This document shows positions 51,621 through 64,000 of a stretch of DNA of 64,000 nucleotides, piece after piece (position 1 is the first letter of the stretch; each line of letters begins with the position of its first letter). The notes under the pieces are model-generated. The model saw only the letters and a list, made by a program, of their open reading frames with translations, had not been told where the DNA came from and did no database searches. The translations under genes were made by a program, and so were the position numbers. Source of the stretch: Chondrilla cf. caribensis (lineage: Eukaryota; Porifera; Demospongiae; Chondrillida; Chondrillidae); assembly GCA_964020155.1 (NCBI GenBank), contig OZ026550.1, positions 3,679,852 to 3,743,851 of the forward strand, in the 5' to 3' direction.

Positions 51621-52149
51621 TTATCTGCTGTTGAGTTAGCATACACAATGACACAAAAAATTGATAATTGATTGATTTTCTCATGTTCAGGAACTGGTAT
51701 TATTCAGGGAATACAGAATGCAAGGGTTTGCACACATATGGCATCTGTTTTTGCATGTCCTCGTGTTTTGTTGGTGTTTTGCATTCCATTCAAATCCGGT
51801 GTGGGAACATTATTGCAGGAAGTGAATTGCAAACATGCACCCGAGTGGCAGCTGGTAGACACGTGTGTATTCATGTAGGACTTTATTTTAGTGTTGCAAC
51901 CAAAATTCGTGTCAGCAGCGGAGATCTAGAATTCCCTACATCTTTTGAGTGCCATTCCAATCTTGTTATGTCTTAGACTGTCTGTGTAAGACTTAAGTTT
52001 TTTCACATGTCTGATTCATTCACCCCAAGGCAGTATGATTCAAGGACATGGGTAGTTGGTCAATAGTAACAGAATAGCATGCATATTAGTATGGTGTATG
52101 GTATGGGGCACCCAATGTTGACCAGTGCATGTGCAACAAGTTGTAGAAT

Positions 52150-52606
52150 ACTGTGAATTCCCGCTTTATGTAATTATCCACCAAGCCTATTCACTGCAAA
52201 AATCTCCCCATACTATAATAAGTGCTAATGAATATTCATTTAACCTGCCAAATATTTAAGGATGCCTGTGTTCGATCGGGTCGATAATTTAGGATATTGT
52301 CCAGATCTTACCTCTTCACTGTGTGAATCTAAATCGTGTGATTGTCACACTAACCAATCAAAGTGCTTATGAAAATGTCCTTATAGCTAGTGTGACCATC
52401 ACATGACAGCTAGTGAAGGCAATGAGAAAGGGAAGACACATTCAAAGCCCTGTAATAATATTATGAGGTTTTGAATGTGTCTTCCCTTTGTATCCAAGTA
52501 CGTAACTACAAGAAATTTGAGTGCAGGGGTCAGCAGCCCAACGAGTTTCTTTTAACTGGAATAACTTGTTTGGAAATGAATTGCGCTGGATCAACGAGAA
52601 TCACTG
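52150..52606. mobile_element. GTTAATCC-family MITE with internal insertion
   Basis: The left part begins ACTGTGAATTCCCGC and includes CTAATGAATATTCATTTAAC. The right end GGATCAACGAGAATCACTG occurs only at 52587-52606. The extra sequence between contains a hairpin with arms AAAGGGAAGACACATTCAAA (52427-52446) and its reverse complement (about 52471-52490). Confidence 0.5.
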
Positions 52607-52723
52607 TATCATGGAAGTCTCCACATGTATGTGTGGTTGATTGTCGCTGTTTTGGCAAGATTATAACAATTTCATGATTAAATAGTTAATTCACCTAATG
52701 TTGTCATCACATATCTAGGGAAA

Positions 52724-52765
52724 GGTGGTATATTATATTATAAACTGAAAGTTTATAATACCACC
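52724..52765. repeat. Short hairpin
   Basis: GGTGGTAT, TATTATAAAC and GTTTATAATA, CCACC pair around TGAAA. Confidence 0.6.
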
Positions 52766-52924
52766 TATCATCAAAATAATGGACAGAATTATAATAAAAC
52801 CACAGCAGTCTCTTAAATTTGTGATATTGTTAGACATTTGCAATAATCTGAGAGTTAGGGTGATGCGGGTAGTTTGGATTATCACATATTCTCAACACAG
52901 ACTATGTACATGCCCGTACAAGCA

Positions 52925-52943
52925 CACATGCACACACACATGC

Positions 52944-53008
<65 letters not shown>

Positions 53009-53037
53009 TGCACACACGCACACACACGCATGCACAT

Positions 53038-53085
<48 letters not shown>

Positions 53086-53090
53086 ATACA
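52925..53090. repeat. (CA)n microsatellite
   Basis: CA array with CGCGCGCG and GCATGCACATGC steps. Confidence 0.95.
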
Positions 53091-53099
53091 CAGGCAGAG

Positions 53100-56000
53100 T
53101 AAAAATTACATTGATGGGATTTATCTCCTATAAAGCCATGTATGACTATATCTGTACATAGAAATGTCACAGCAATTAGTGGGGTGTGTTTCACGATGTG
53201 CTGTACGTATTTGGGCAGCGAAATTTGCCAAATTGAATATAATAGAATTCCAACCTTATCTTGAACTTCACTCTTTTGCTGTGATAGCATCGTATGTATG
53301 TACATATGCATTTACTACACTATGTGCGTAAAGACCCACAAATGTCTGTTATCTTTACCCACATAAATTTATCTCCCCTAATCTAAGGGTGTTGTCATCG
53401 CAAGCATGCTGTGTTCTCACTGATACACGGGCTCTCTGGTGGATGTTGACTCCATCCCTAATGGTCTGTCCGACATTTATTCATTTGACTCCTGGAAATA
53501 TACCATGATCTTTGCACCTAACCATGCCTTACTGTACATAATCTTAAGGTACAAGCATGTGTAATTAATGCAGGTGTCAATTATTAAACATGCATGTGTA
53601 CGTATACATAGTGTTGTGTTTCATGAACTGATCTTTATGCCCTGCTCCATTGCAATCATTGCAGGTTCAGCTGTGATGGACTGGGGATATCGTACAGGTA
53701 CAAAAATCACCCTTGGAAAGAGGTTATTGCTGTTGAGTTGGTCACTGGAATGTTCGTACATTCGATGTAGTTAGACAAATTTATATACGAGGACTATCAG
53801 GCATCTATGTCACTGAATTGGAGGAACCTAGTGACAATCACTGTGCCAGATCAGCAATGAGAATGGGATCATATACGTACCTGCAAGGAAACCACCTCCA
53901 GATGCCGTGATCTGGACAACAGCTGTGCAGCTGAATTGTAAGGCCAGAAAACCATGGTAGTGTGTCCTTGGTATGGGCAAATGTGAATACCTGATTTCGG
54001 GGTGCCATCTCATCTACAACAACATTTATAACTTAGTGTTTTTTGACGGACAACCATCATGATTAATTTTGATGATAGCATGTTTGCTTGTTTTGTGTGA
54101 GTTTATTTTTGGATCGTGTGTATGTGCATATCAGTACATGAAATGTTATTTTACATTCGGAATCTGTTAATTTATGTTATTTTATAAACTTTCAAAATCA
54201 AACTTTCTTCTCAGGAACCTATTATGTACCTGTTCAATCATGACAGAAATGTATAGGTCATTACATGTAGTGATAACGTCATTTGTCGTTGGTAGTGAAT
54301 TGTTATGTGTGTATGAAGGTTGGGAACATCAACATCCTCATTTCTTATACATTTCCACTCTGCTATATATTAGATTAGCAAGTGGTGTCATTTCAATTGT
54401 AACTAGGTGATTACCCAGGGAAACCACACAACGAAAGTGCATAGCAACATTATCTTTAATTCAAACCTGTGCATATCCTGTGGGAAATGTGGAATGCTGT
54501 ACTGCCTAGTACGTTCGTTATAGCATTTAACAATGTCATAACATTAAAACCATATGCGCATGTGTACATGGAGGGGTGTTTACCTTTCTCAGGTGGAGCA
54601 TGACGAAGACCTACATTTACATTCTTTGACTCCATAAGGACAATGTATAATGTTCTCATTGCATTAACAGAATCGAACATCACTAGAGATATACTACTCA
54701 CTCACCCCATTTAGTCCGCTAAGCTACTAAGGTACATTTACAGTAGCTAGTACTATACATTTACTCAAACAAGTGATCTATCTATGTAATATACTGAAGA
54801 CGGAGCTTGAGATTGGGAAAGTGAAAGTGAAATATAAACTTCGAAGTCAACGGATGATTTTCTTTTGGGTTATTTGTATCACTGTTAAGTAGATTATACA
54901 CTATTCTTATACCGGTGAAGTTTGGAAAGGAGCTTCGATCTTCTATTTAATTTTAATTATTATTGTCTTTGACCTGTCCTGAACTGTCAAAATGGCAGTT
55001 TCTAGGTAATAATTTGGTGCACAAGTAACGTCGGGAACTGAAAACAAAATTCACCATCAGATAGAGCTGACCAATTTACATCTTCGGTTCAGGTCCAAGA
55101 GAAATTGTACCATGATGCGTGGGCGTTCCCTTTGATGTGGTCAGGTGTCTCAATCGCTAAACTACCTCATTACGTATTCATGGGGTGTATAACTTTTTCC
55201 CAAGGTGCATAACTGACTCTGTTATACACCTCGTTGGTACTCATGTACCGAACGGAATTTCACGTAGATCGAGCGGGACGACTAACTAGAACTTCACTGG
55301 AAAGGGAGAATCGATTTCGAACGTATCGATCGATATACTTAAACCCTTTCCTCAAGCCATCGACGAAACTAAATTTCACATTGATAGATCGAGCTAGCGG
55401 GACGGCTAGAACTTCACTGAAAAGGGACGATTGGATCGCGCTCCTACTAGAGACGGTCGTGTTAGGTATCGACTGAATAGAGACATTTGGTCAGGTATCT
55501 AGTAGATAGAGACCAACAGCTTATTTCAAGACTTGTATCTTACATGTACCAACACCTTGGCTCTCGAAACAATTCGGCCATTCGTATAGCTAACAGTCTT
55601 AGAACTACACATAATTGAATGGTTAAGAATCGATTTATCCATACATATAACGTGAGAGAAAGAACAAGTTCAAAGAGAGGCGGTCGAAACAAGTAACCTA
55701 CATCCTCAGGCTGCGCCTTCGGATGAATTGCTTCATGGTATATACCTTCGGGCTCCGCCCTCAGGTGTTTAAATTGCTGAACCTTCTGTTCCCATCGTAT
55801 AACCTATACTAAATCGATTTTTCATTGTTATTCCTAACCATAAGCGTTTGGTCGAGTATCTATGCCTAACTACAGGTAGTCCAGTATCTAGACTAAACTA
55901 AAGCCTTTAGTAGTAAAGAGCTGTGCTGCACAGGGATTGACGCATAGCCGTAAGCGCCCTCGCGCCCTCGTACAAGATATTATATTGCCTAAGGACGCGT

Positions 56001-57360
56001 GAAAAATAAATTTTCGATTTCTACATTATGGACCATAATACTCATACGTAAATAATACAAATCGTACCCGTAATTAGTGATCTCCTGCTGATTAACGTAT
56101 ATTTACATACAGTCCAAAGAATAAGCATCTTACAAGTATAGAAGGCATAGCCTTCAGGGACACTAATATATCTACACCTATGTACTGCGGCCAAAATGGC
56201 TCAAAGAATAGATGCAGGTTTAGTATCTTTGAATGTGCTTGATAAATACCTGTGAAAGTGGTCTAGAAACTTGTTAAATATCATAATGTATTTAGTGTAA
56301 AATGAATGTATTCCATTTCCCTATTGCAATAAATTTTAGACAACAAAAAGTACATTAGCAAGACGTGTATGTACGTCTTATCAGCCAGTTCATGACGTCA
56401 TATTGCAAATGGCTGTCAAAGGCACGGACGACTCGAGAAGCCGATTTTAGAGGCCGATACAATTATTCCACGTTGTGTTCCATAGGAAAGTAACACCTAG
56501 TTTTTACCTTGTTATTTTGATGAATTAAGGAAGGTACTTACGCAAATCTTTCAAAGAGCTTTAAATTTGTCGGTCAGATTACCAAACATTGCCGAACGAA
56601 AAAAATAATGTTACCACTGGAAAAAAGATGATTCGAGACAGTTGGTAACTATGAGGAGGCCTCAAACTGCCTTAATCAGAAGATTCGCTGAATTCATCGA
56701 GATCGCAGTCTAGGGCTATAAGGACTGGTTTTCAGGTTTTTTTTACTTCTTGAAATGAAGAATCTGTATACAGAGCGTTGACTTTTTTTTCAACATGCAG
56801 ATTTTTAAATTAGCTGTTTCTTTGCAAATTATGGATGGTTTTTGTGAAGGATTCTGCCCTGAGTACCCATTGAGTCCCACCGATAACTAAAAGTAACGAC
56901 CCAACAACTCTAATGCCATTAACGAATGTTGTACGAGCGAATCTTCGAAGCATATATGCAGTGTAGGCTACTGTATAATACATATGGTGATTCATAGGGT
57001 ACTAGAATTGACAGTGTCCGAATAGTATAATAGTTAGGTTACTAGAGTAAAGAATCAGAATAGTATAATAGGTTACTAGCTAGCTACTCCAAATTCGACG
57101 CAGTTGTATTGTCTCATAATTTATTCCTTCACGGTTCCAAATTTTGTGCTTGCACAACTACAAACAATTATAATTCAATTTGGGGTTGGAACTCGAAACG
57201 TTCCAATAGTTATTGATTTAATCCGAAACTAGACAACCCTTCACCATAGATAGCTACTCTATATCAATGCTTTCACCATTGAGATCCGATATTACGCAAT
57301 CGATATGCGTCTCTCGCATTTTTAAATGGCTTCTCAAGCTGTATAATAGAGCGACGATCG
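53100..57360. other. Intergenic, no gene supported
   Basis: No domain or splice-consistent coding region is recognised. A tandem pair of about 75 bp (55245-55316 and 55362-55437, sharing AGATCGAGC, GGGACG and AGAACTTCACTG) lies in a CpG-richer stretch from 55200 to 56450. Confidence 0.45.
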
Positions 57361-57364
57361 CGAC

Positions 57365-57430
57365 ATGGACACAATTGCGAACCTAGTCGGTCTGTCGCCA
57401 TCTCGAGAGAACTGCTATACCGAAGAAAAG
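57365..57430 (+). other. Possible first exon of the kinase-NHL gene (untranslated or uORF)
   Basis: An ATG opens 22 codons ending at AAG|GTTAGC, a donor-like site. Joining it to the acceptor at 57720 (TTATTAG) does not give the kinase frame, so if the exon is real the kinase starts at its own ATG and this part is a leader or upstream ORF. Confidence 0.3.
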
Positions 57431-57731
57431 GTTAGCGATGTCATGTGTCCTTAATAATTGGTTATTTTCAAAGGGGACTATTATACAGTAATATGATGCC
57501 TATTAATAACGATTGTTCTATTATTGTTATTCGATAAGATTCTCCGCCTGTCCTTATAGGTCTATCCGGTTGAGTAATTAATTAAAAAATAATAAATTAA
57601 AGGAATGATTTTGTCCCGGATTAATATATGAATGGAATAACAATGTGTTTAAATAAATATAATATTGGAAGAGTGTATAATATAATTTTGCTTTTAGTTA
57701 TTATGATGTCTTCTTATTAGATTTCGGACGC

Positions 57732-58824
57732 ATGGCTAATTTCGAATTTAATTTTGAAAATTTCACTCATTTGGAGATAGTTGGCTCTATCAAGCGAACT
57801 GACAAGCTCCTGGGAGCTGGCTCAGATGCCACAGTCTTTGAGGTGGATTGGAATGGGACCCTCTGTGCAGCTAAAGAGCTACATGAAATTCTTTTGGGGG
57901 ACCAGTCCCCGGGAGGTGCAGAACACTTCATCACTAATTTTAGGAAAGAATGCCGGACGTGGTCCACTTTGCGTCATCCTCAAATTGTTCAGTTTTTGGG
58001 CTTACATACCAAGAAAGAGTTCAGTGTACCCATTTTGATCATGGAGAAAATGGATATCAGCTTAAGGTATTATTTGGAAAAATACACCAAAGAAGATTTT
58101 GGTCTTCCCGACAAAATCTTCATTCTTCGGCAAGTGGCTCAAGCTCTGAGCTACCTCCACAGCCACAGTCCACCCCTTGTCCACCACGACCTCAGTTCCA
58201 ATAACATCCTACTAAATGAGGTCTCCTTGCAAGCCAAAGTGACAGACTTTGGTATGACACGTGCTATGGATACTTCCAACTTGACCCATAGATCTTCAGT
58301 TAAGGGCACTGAGGCTTTCATGGCCCCTGAAGCTCTTCAAAGACCACCGAAATACAATGATAAGCTCGATGTATTCTCATATGGGAATGTGATCATCACC
58401 ACAGTGACACACAGATGGCCCCAACCAGATCAAGCCACCAGATATGAAGGAGGAATACTAGTCGCAGTCAGCGAGCTGCGGCGTCGTGAAAGCTATATCG
58501 CACAATTCTCTCCGGTTCACAATAATCTCTTCTTGTCAACTGTTCATTCCTGCTTGGAGAATAGCCCGCACAAACGACCGAACAGTCAACAGTTAGTAAC
58601 AAGACTGAAGACGATGGAGCTCTCTCACCCACGAGTCTCAAAAGAATCAATTATTGAGCAACTTCAAATAGAGAATGACCGACTTTGCAGAGATTTAGAA
58701 AATGCAATGAATGAGCTGAAGAGGGTAACTAACAAAAATGGTGTTCGGTATCCTCCTTTGTCCCGGCCTCCACAAAATGTAGGTTAGATTTCAACACCCA
58801 CACACACACACACACCCACACACA

Positions 58825-58877
<53 letters not shown>

Positions 58878-59803
58878 ATACACAAACACACTCATGCACA
58901 CACACATACCGGATGTCAACTTATTCCAAAATTAGCATATAAAGGTATATATGCATTTTCATTAATGACTCACAGTATTGCAATATTTCATTGACAATTT
59001 TTTCTTCCATTCAGGCTGCAACCAGAAAGTGGAAAGATAGGAAGTTTCAGAAGATACTGGATTGTAGAAACACATGCCAGTCTATAGCAACTACCAATTA
59101 CCTAATTGCAGTCTGTGTTCAGGGATCTATTAAGATCTATAGCAAGTTGAACTACCAGGTGCAGTATGAGATTGGGCAAGGCAAGCTAGGATCTCGTTTG
59201 TTGGATATTGCCTTCCATGAAGAAAACCTTTTAGTATCGGACACCACGCACGGTTGCATAAAAGTCTTCTCTATCCAAGGCCATATTGTCAACACTATAG
59301 GCATGAATATGACATCATTCTTGAAGCCTAGTGGCATTGCAACAACACCAGAAGGCTACATTTATGTCTGCGACGGAGGTAGTCATTGTGTCTACGTTTT
59401 CCACATAAAGGGAAAGTTATTGTCTTCCTTTGGTTCATTTGGTAGCGGTGACAAGAATTTTAACAATCCTCGGGATCTCTGTTTTGATGGCGATGGCTTA
59501 CTCTACATTACTGACGAGCAGAACAGAAGAATATGTGTATACAGTGTAGATGGTACTATGGTGAGAGCGTTTACCACTATTCATAAACCAGAGTGTATTG
59601 ATGTCACAAATTGTGGACATCTCATTGTTACCTCAAGGGTATATGCCGAAGTCATGATTTACACCACTGGAGGCGACCTAGTCCATGCAATCGGACGAGA
59701 AAGCAGCGAATTGAAACAGTTTTTGCCACTTTCTGCTATAACAGTTGACAAGGATGGTTCGATCTATACAGCAGAATCGAATAATGTCCACCTCTTGGTT
59801 TAA
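57732..59803 (+). CDS. Kinase-NHL fusion protein (first NHL exon)
   Basis: The exon 57732-58778 encodes a TKL-like protein kinase: glycine loop GAGSDATVF (28-36), lysine of CAAKEL (48), HHDLSSNNILL with catalytic D153 and N158, TDFG (171-174), MAPEAL (197-202). The arginine of HRD is histidine, a non-RD feature. A charged coiled-coil stretch (about 305-335) follows. Donor AAT|GTAGGT and acceptor TTCCATTCAG join in phase 0 to 59015-59803, which carries NHL-type propeller blades (IYVCDGGSHCVYVF, LYITDEQNRRICVY). The product would be 611 residues, cytoplasmic, with no signal peptide. Without splicing the kinase alone would end at TAG, 58785-58787, after 351 residues; AGG|GTAACT at 58725 is an alternative donor. 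Substrate unknown. Confidence 0.7.
58797..58890. repeat. (CA)n microsatellite, intronic
   Basis: CA array with CACCCACAC interruptions directly after the kinase exon. Confidence 0.95.
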
Positions 59804-62020
59804 TCAGTGCTCAAAGTACGTATTTATTTTCATTTTACTCTCTGTATAAGCTTTTGAATCAGATTGAAGTCAAAACATTAAACACCAACACCCAACATGT
59901 ATTATGCATTATGTGACTGATATGTAATCATTGAGGTTACAACCTGTACTATTATTAGCATTTGAAGTTAATTTCAACCTGCAAGCATAATAATGGAACA
60001 AGTTACTCTAAGCACACCTATTAGCTTTGTGTTTGAAACATACAGGGTATTATAACCTGGGTTGCCCATAGCTGCACCCATCAATGGCTGCGATCCGATT
60101 TGGCTATCTTAATCAAAACAATAGCATGATTGTGATAATAATTATAGGTTGCATTTATGTGGTATAACAATCTACAGTTATCATTGTAATTTGTCGTCAT
60201 GTTGGTCATTAATACTGTCGGTAATCTTTGGCTAAGGCTGTGTGACGCACACGCATATAAAGAACACGCATACGCAAAACAACGTATACAGACGTTAACG
60301 ACGTGCACATGATCAGCCAAGATTAAATTCCCCTTCGACAAAAACCTGGTCTTCTCAAATGAAGGGTCCAACAAAACTCAGATAAAGCCTTAAAACCAGT
60401 TATCGAGGCCACACGTCAACGGGACAGGAGATTTTCCTATTTTATTCGCAGATTGATTTGAATCGGTCATTTCTATTGAAGGTAAGCGCATTAGGTCCAG
60501 TGTGATGGGACTATACTAGTAGAGTTACTTAAAGTATGATTGAACATGATCAAGTGCAGCGCCTGGACCAGCCATCAATCAATATGAAATATGCATCTTA
60601 ACCCTAATCTTAACAGCTTAGGGTAGAATAGGGGTAGGGGTAGGGGTAGGGTAGAGGTTAGGTTTACTTATAGCTATATTGATTAATAGCTGGTCCAGGC
60701 GCTGCACACTATCCCTTGAACACACCAGACAACCCATGATATCTCGGTCAAACTCCCTACATTGCTTTGTTCACAAATTTTCTCATACTGAATGTAGTTC
60801 CCAAAATGACTGTATTATTTGATATGGCTCTTAGCTTCTTAATTGAGGAGGGGATAATTATTCTATACATTCACAATACAAAAATTATAATGAGAAGCAA
60901 TATGGGATTGTCACCAAATTTTGACCAGCATCCATTTTGGTAGGATTTTTCTTGCAAAAATTGACCAGCCTAGCAACATTTTATCCCATCAATTCGAATT
61001 ACCGTGTTGCTGATTCTGATTGGGAAGTGGTTCAATGGAACATCCGAGATTGGAAATTGGCGAGGGAGAAGACCTTATATTGTCAATTTGTTCTATAGTA
61101 CTAAATACTGGTGGCAGAGTAATGCAAAAATAGTGAAACTTAGCTGCAAGATACAAGGCAATAAGAATCATACAAATACGGGATGTTGCAATACTTTACA
61201 ACCTTATAAAATGAAAATGCTAACTAACCTTTTAAATGCACATTTGGAATTGAATAGGGACTTCAGACTGCGATGTTTTCAACTGTTGTTGAGAAATCCA
61301 TTTGGATTCAAGAACGTTGAGAAATGCAGTCTGGTGAAAAGAATTCTTCACCTGGATGTTTCAACCCAGTGGGTCATCTTCAGCAGTAGGCAAACATATT
61401 TTCCCAACAACGGATTTACAATTATTGTTACAATTGCATTCCATTGTGTACTATTACACTATTGAGTACTATAAATACGTATTATTTATTAGTAGTGGTA
61501 TTATTATTTGCTGAATATGTGCATAATGATCATCTGTTATGGAGTGAATTCTATTTTCAATAGGATGTAATTTGCTGTTACATTTTTGGAGGTTGTGTGT
61601 ACTCAGCTGTGTCTGTGGTGCTATGGATACATCACCACACTTTCTAAACCTACGAAAAATATTGTCAAAACACCTCCTTGTAAGGTTGCGTGTACATGGG
61701 AGTGTCCAGGATGTTATGGGATCAAATTCATAAATGAAATGTAGCAGGAAATTTGGTCTTGTGGTATTGAGGTAGGATAATTTTTGATTGGATAGTATGA
61801 ATTTTTTGTCACTAATAGTCCTAGATCAAACTTTCATCGCGACAGAACATCTTATAAAGAAATAAATGTGAAACACAATGTGAAACCTTCAAAGGTGGTA
61901 AAAACCATCTAATGTACACATGTATTGATAATAAATAGCCCCCCCCCTACTGGGAAACTGGCTATATTACTTTCAAATTGGTGCATGTTGTTGAAGACTG
62001 TGCTCATTACAATCTCTTAG
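59804..62020. other. Stretch between the two NHL exons
   Basis: Contains a GCATATAAAG TATA-like word near 60255 and TTGAAG|GTAAGC at 60481, which could be the donor of a first exon for a separate second NHL transcript. A MITE follows at 60554. An open frame at 61004-61465 has no recognisable domain. Confidence 0.45.
60554..60707. mobile_element. MITE with perfect 19-bp ends and TAGGGG array
   Basis: GTGCAGCGCCTGGACCAGC (60554-60572) is the exact reverse complement of 60689-60707. The inside carries AACCCTAATCTTAAC and repeated GGGGTA, telomere-like words. No coding capacity. Confidence 0.85.
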
Positions 62021-62833
62021 GTTGCCCACGAGACACCCATGGCAAGGAACTGGGGAGACATAAAGTGTCAGAAAGTGCTGAGATGTGATGGAGCCTGTGA
62101 ATCAGTTGCAACAAAGGGCCGGCTTGTGGCAGTCAGTGGGTTTGGTGGATGTGTGAAGATCTTCGGTAAGGACGACAACAAGCTGAACTACACCATTGGT
62201 GGTGGTCATCTCGGAGCTGGTGGCCAGTGGGGCATCACGTTCTTTGACGAGGAGAGACTCCTAGTGTCAGACACGTTCGCCAACTGTGTTAAGATGTTCT
62301 CCATCCAAGGACAACTTCTATGTACCTACGACCGAGGAAATGTTACTTTTCAATCCAATGGTATAGGCATAAGCCCAGATGGACACATTTATGTTTCTGA
62401 TGTTTGCAATCACTGTGTTTGTGTTTTTGACGAAGAAGGGAGATTCTTGTTCACCTTTGGTTCGCATGGTAGAGGTGATGAGAATTTCCATTACCCTAGA
62501 GACCTATGTTTCGCCAGTGATGGCTTCCTCTACATCACTGATGTCAGGAATAGAAGAGTTTGTGTATATGATAAAGATGGTAAGTTTATCCGCAAGTTTG
62601 CTGCAGACTATGAAATAGACTGTATTGATGCCACTGATTGTGGACATCTTATTGTAAGTTCCCATTTATCCCACAAAATCATGGTGTACACCACTGAAGG
62701 TAACTTAGTTCACACATTCGGAGAGAGGGGTGGTGACATTGGAGAATTCAGGGGTCCTACTGGTGTATCAGTAGACAGCGATGGCTTGATTTACATTGTT
62801 GATTTGCACAATCATCGCGTGCAAGTGTTTTAG
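62021..62833 (+). CDS. NHL-repeat exon, alternative end of the kinase-NHL gene or separate gene
   Basis: After ATCTCTTAG the frame opens VAHETPMARNWGDIKC and runs 270 codons through six NHL-like blades (LLVSDTFANCVKMF, IYVSDVCNHCVCVF, LYITDVRNRRVCVY, IYIVDLHNHRVQVF) to TAG. It is clearly paralogous to 59015-59803 along its whole length. Its start is phase 0, so the kinase donor at 58778 could splice to it, giving a 619-residue isoform with another propeller. Alternatively, a transcript starting near 60250 could use ATG 62039 for a stand-alone propeller protein. NHL propellers usually bind proteins or RNA; the ligand here is unknown. Confidence 0.75.
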   Translation, partial: VAHETPMARNWGDIKCQKVLRCDGACESVATKGRLVAVSGFGGCVKIFGKDDNKLNYTIGGGHLGAGGQWGITFFDEERLLVSDTFANCVKMFSIQGQLLCTYDRGNVTFQSNGIGISPDGHIYVSDVCNHCVCVFDEEGRFLFTFGSHGRGDENFHYPRDLCFASDGFLYITDVRNRRVCVYDKDGKFIRKFAADYEIDCIDATDCGHLIVSSHLSHKIMVYTTEGNLVHTFGERGGDIGEFRGPTGVSVDSDGLIYIVDLHNHRVQVF

Positions 62834-64000
62834 GAATGACACTTGCTTATTTTCAACTTGACTGACCCTATGTATATTGATTTAAATTTACACTAAGATT
62901 TGTTTGAACAAATTTGAATACCGTACTATACTGTATATACAATCATTATTAATAATTTTGATAATATGTCATACCATTCAATTATACAGTTACTGTAGTT
63001 TGCGAATATCTGTATTATTATTATGTTCGAACATTGTAGATACTATGAAGTTATTGATGTGTATTGTTTTGTATCATTTTTTAATATTATAATGAGCTCA
63101 TTATCATAATGTACACACATAAATATGGCATGTGGCGTACGTGCAACTGCATGATAATAATAATGCACGTATGATAATTATACAAGATTGCGTCACTGTG
63201 GCGAATAACTTGATCTTAAGCTTGTGGTTCTTTTTGAAATATCCAAATGGCTGAATAGAGAGGGATTTCTCAACAAATTTCAGGTACCAAATTTATTATG
63301 AACTGTGACGGACATATACAATGTTTGACTATCACATTCAAACATTAACTCTCCTGCAGTCTTAGAAGAAAAGCCATCCGAAATTCACCTGCATGGATGA
63401 CATTAGCAAGAACGTTAAATAGCGTTATTCTTACATAGCCATTTAACGAGGGACAGGTTGAAGGTCTGGCTATAAGAGACAAGGAGTGCATGACAGGATG
63501 ATAACCGTCCCTGTCAACTGGGGGCTTCGACTACTTTTTACAATGCTTAGCACACACTGTTACAGTATGTAGCTCTTGGCATGGGCTATGTTATAGCAAT
63601 GGTGACTAACATGCATTTAGGAATATATTTTGCATGTGTAAAACAGTGCAACAAACGCACTTGTCATCAGTGATCTGGTGGGACTCATGGTACATAGGGG
63701 TTGATACCACGATAAGCACTCCTGGCCTCATTGGAAGCATTAGCTCTACATTATAGAACATCAGAGGGGTACATAGCTTGTGCCATGGAATAGAAGCAGG
63801 TTAATATGTTAATAATTACTAAGTACAATACAAATAAGTTTGATAATATCAAAAACACATGCATGCACAACATATGCACTATAATAAATACACACACAAG
63901 GAGAGTGCATGAGAATAATTATTATTGAGGAATTTCCCCTATTTCAATGTGTACTGAAAATAGTATTAGAACCATACTAATCTACAAAGCTGCCATTCCC
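62834..64000. other. Downstream intergenic stretch
   Basis: AT-rich sequence; AAATATG-type and ATAATAAT runs, no coding region or obvious repeat beyond short ATAAT tracts. Confidence 0.5.

Noticed and set aside
51668..51976. Open frame of about 100 codons with several cysteines
   Set aside because: An AG precedes it, but no family pattern or partner exon could be found.
54174..54410. Open frame on the plus strand
   Set aside because: No recognisable motif; length is within chance for AT-rich sequence.
55234..55476. Arginine-rich open frame with an internal repeat
   Set aside because: Explained by a 75-bp tandem duplication of non-coding sequence; no family pattern.
60600..60660. Internal telomere or chromosome end
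   Set aside because: The GGGGTA run is only a few units and is contained in an inverted-repeat element.

Overview
The window looks like nuclear DNA of an early-branching animal, most probably a sponge (inference). Its genes have short, mostly phase-0 introns bounded by GT/AG. The recognisable products are animal-type: a MEKK1/MAP3K1 orthologue with SWIM, RING and kinase domains, a TKL-like kinase joined to NHL beta-propeller exons, a filamin/NHL relic, and secreted DUF5648-type repeat proteins. The DNA is AT-rich and full of (CA)n/(TG)n arrays, short inverted-repeat transposons and palindromic TACGTA words. There is no sign of bacterial organisation.

Layout. Positions 1-25,000 are a mosaic of segmental duplications. 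Two copies of a small secreted DUF5648-type gene lie on the minus strand (1-1010, cut by the window edge, and 17726-18769). A two-exon gene for a seven-helix membrane protein (10932-12665, minus) has a 5'-truncated paralogue (14880-15761) that abuts a decayed filamin-NHL gene (15762-16655, plus). A composite dispersed repeat occurs five times. Three copies carry a relic of one exon of the MAP3K1-like kinase gene, and two are followed by a relic of the first exon of the membrane-protein gene next to a TG array. One copy has been split by a Penelope-like retroelement with a 9-bp target duplication, and that element was itself entered by a TA-flanked inverted-repeat element.

Positions 25,763-41,856 (minus) hold one complete 18-exon gene for a MAP3K1/MEKK1-like kinase. 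All splice phases agree and give a predicted protein of 1336 residues. Introns hold CA arrays, minisatellites and MITEs. A pair of ETS-type sites and a CCAAT box lie about 580 bp upstream of the start codon and are a plausible promoter.

Positions 42,500-57,300 have no gene I can support. They hold a tRNA-derived SINE, several MITEs, a fold-back element with a hammerhead-ribozyme-like core, a 43-bp minisatellite interrupted by a probable non-LTR retroposon tail, and long TG arrays.

Positions 57,732-62,833 (plus) contain the most unusual locus: a kinase exon followed by two paralogous NHL exons. Each NHL exon starts in phase 0 after an AG and ends in its own stop codon, so one gene could make a kinase with either of two propellers. 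A separate promoter for the second propeller is the main alternative.
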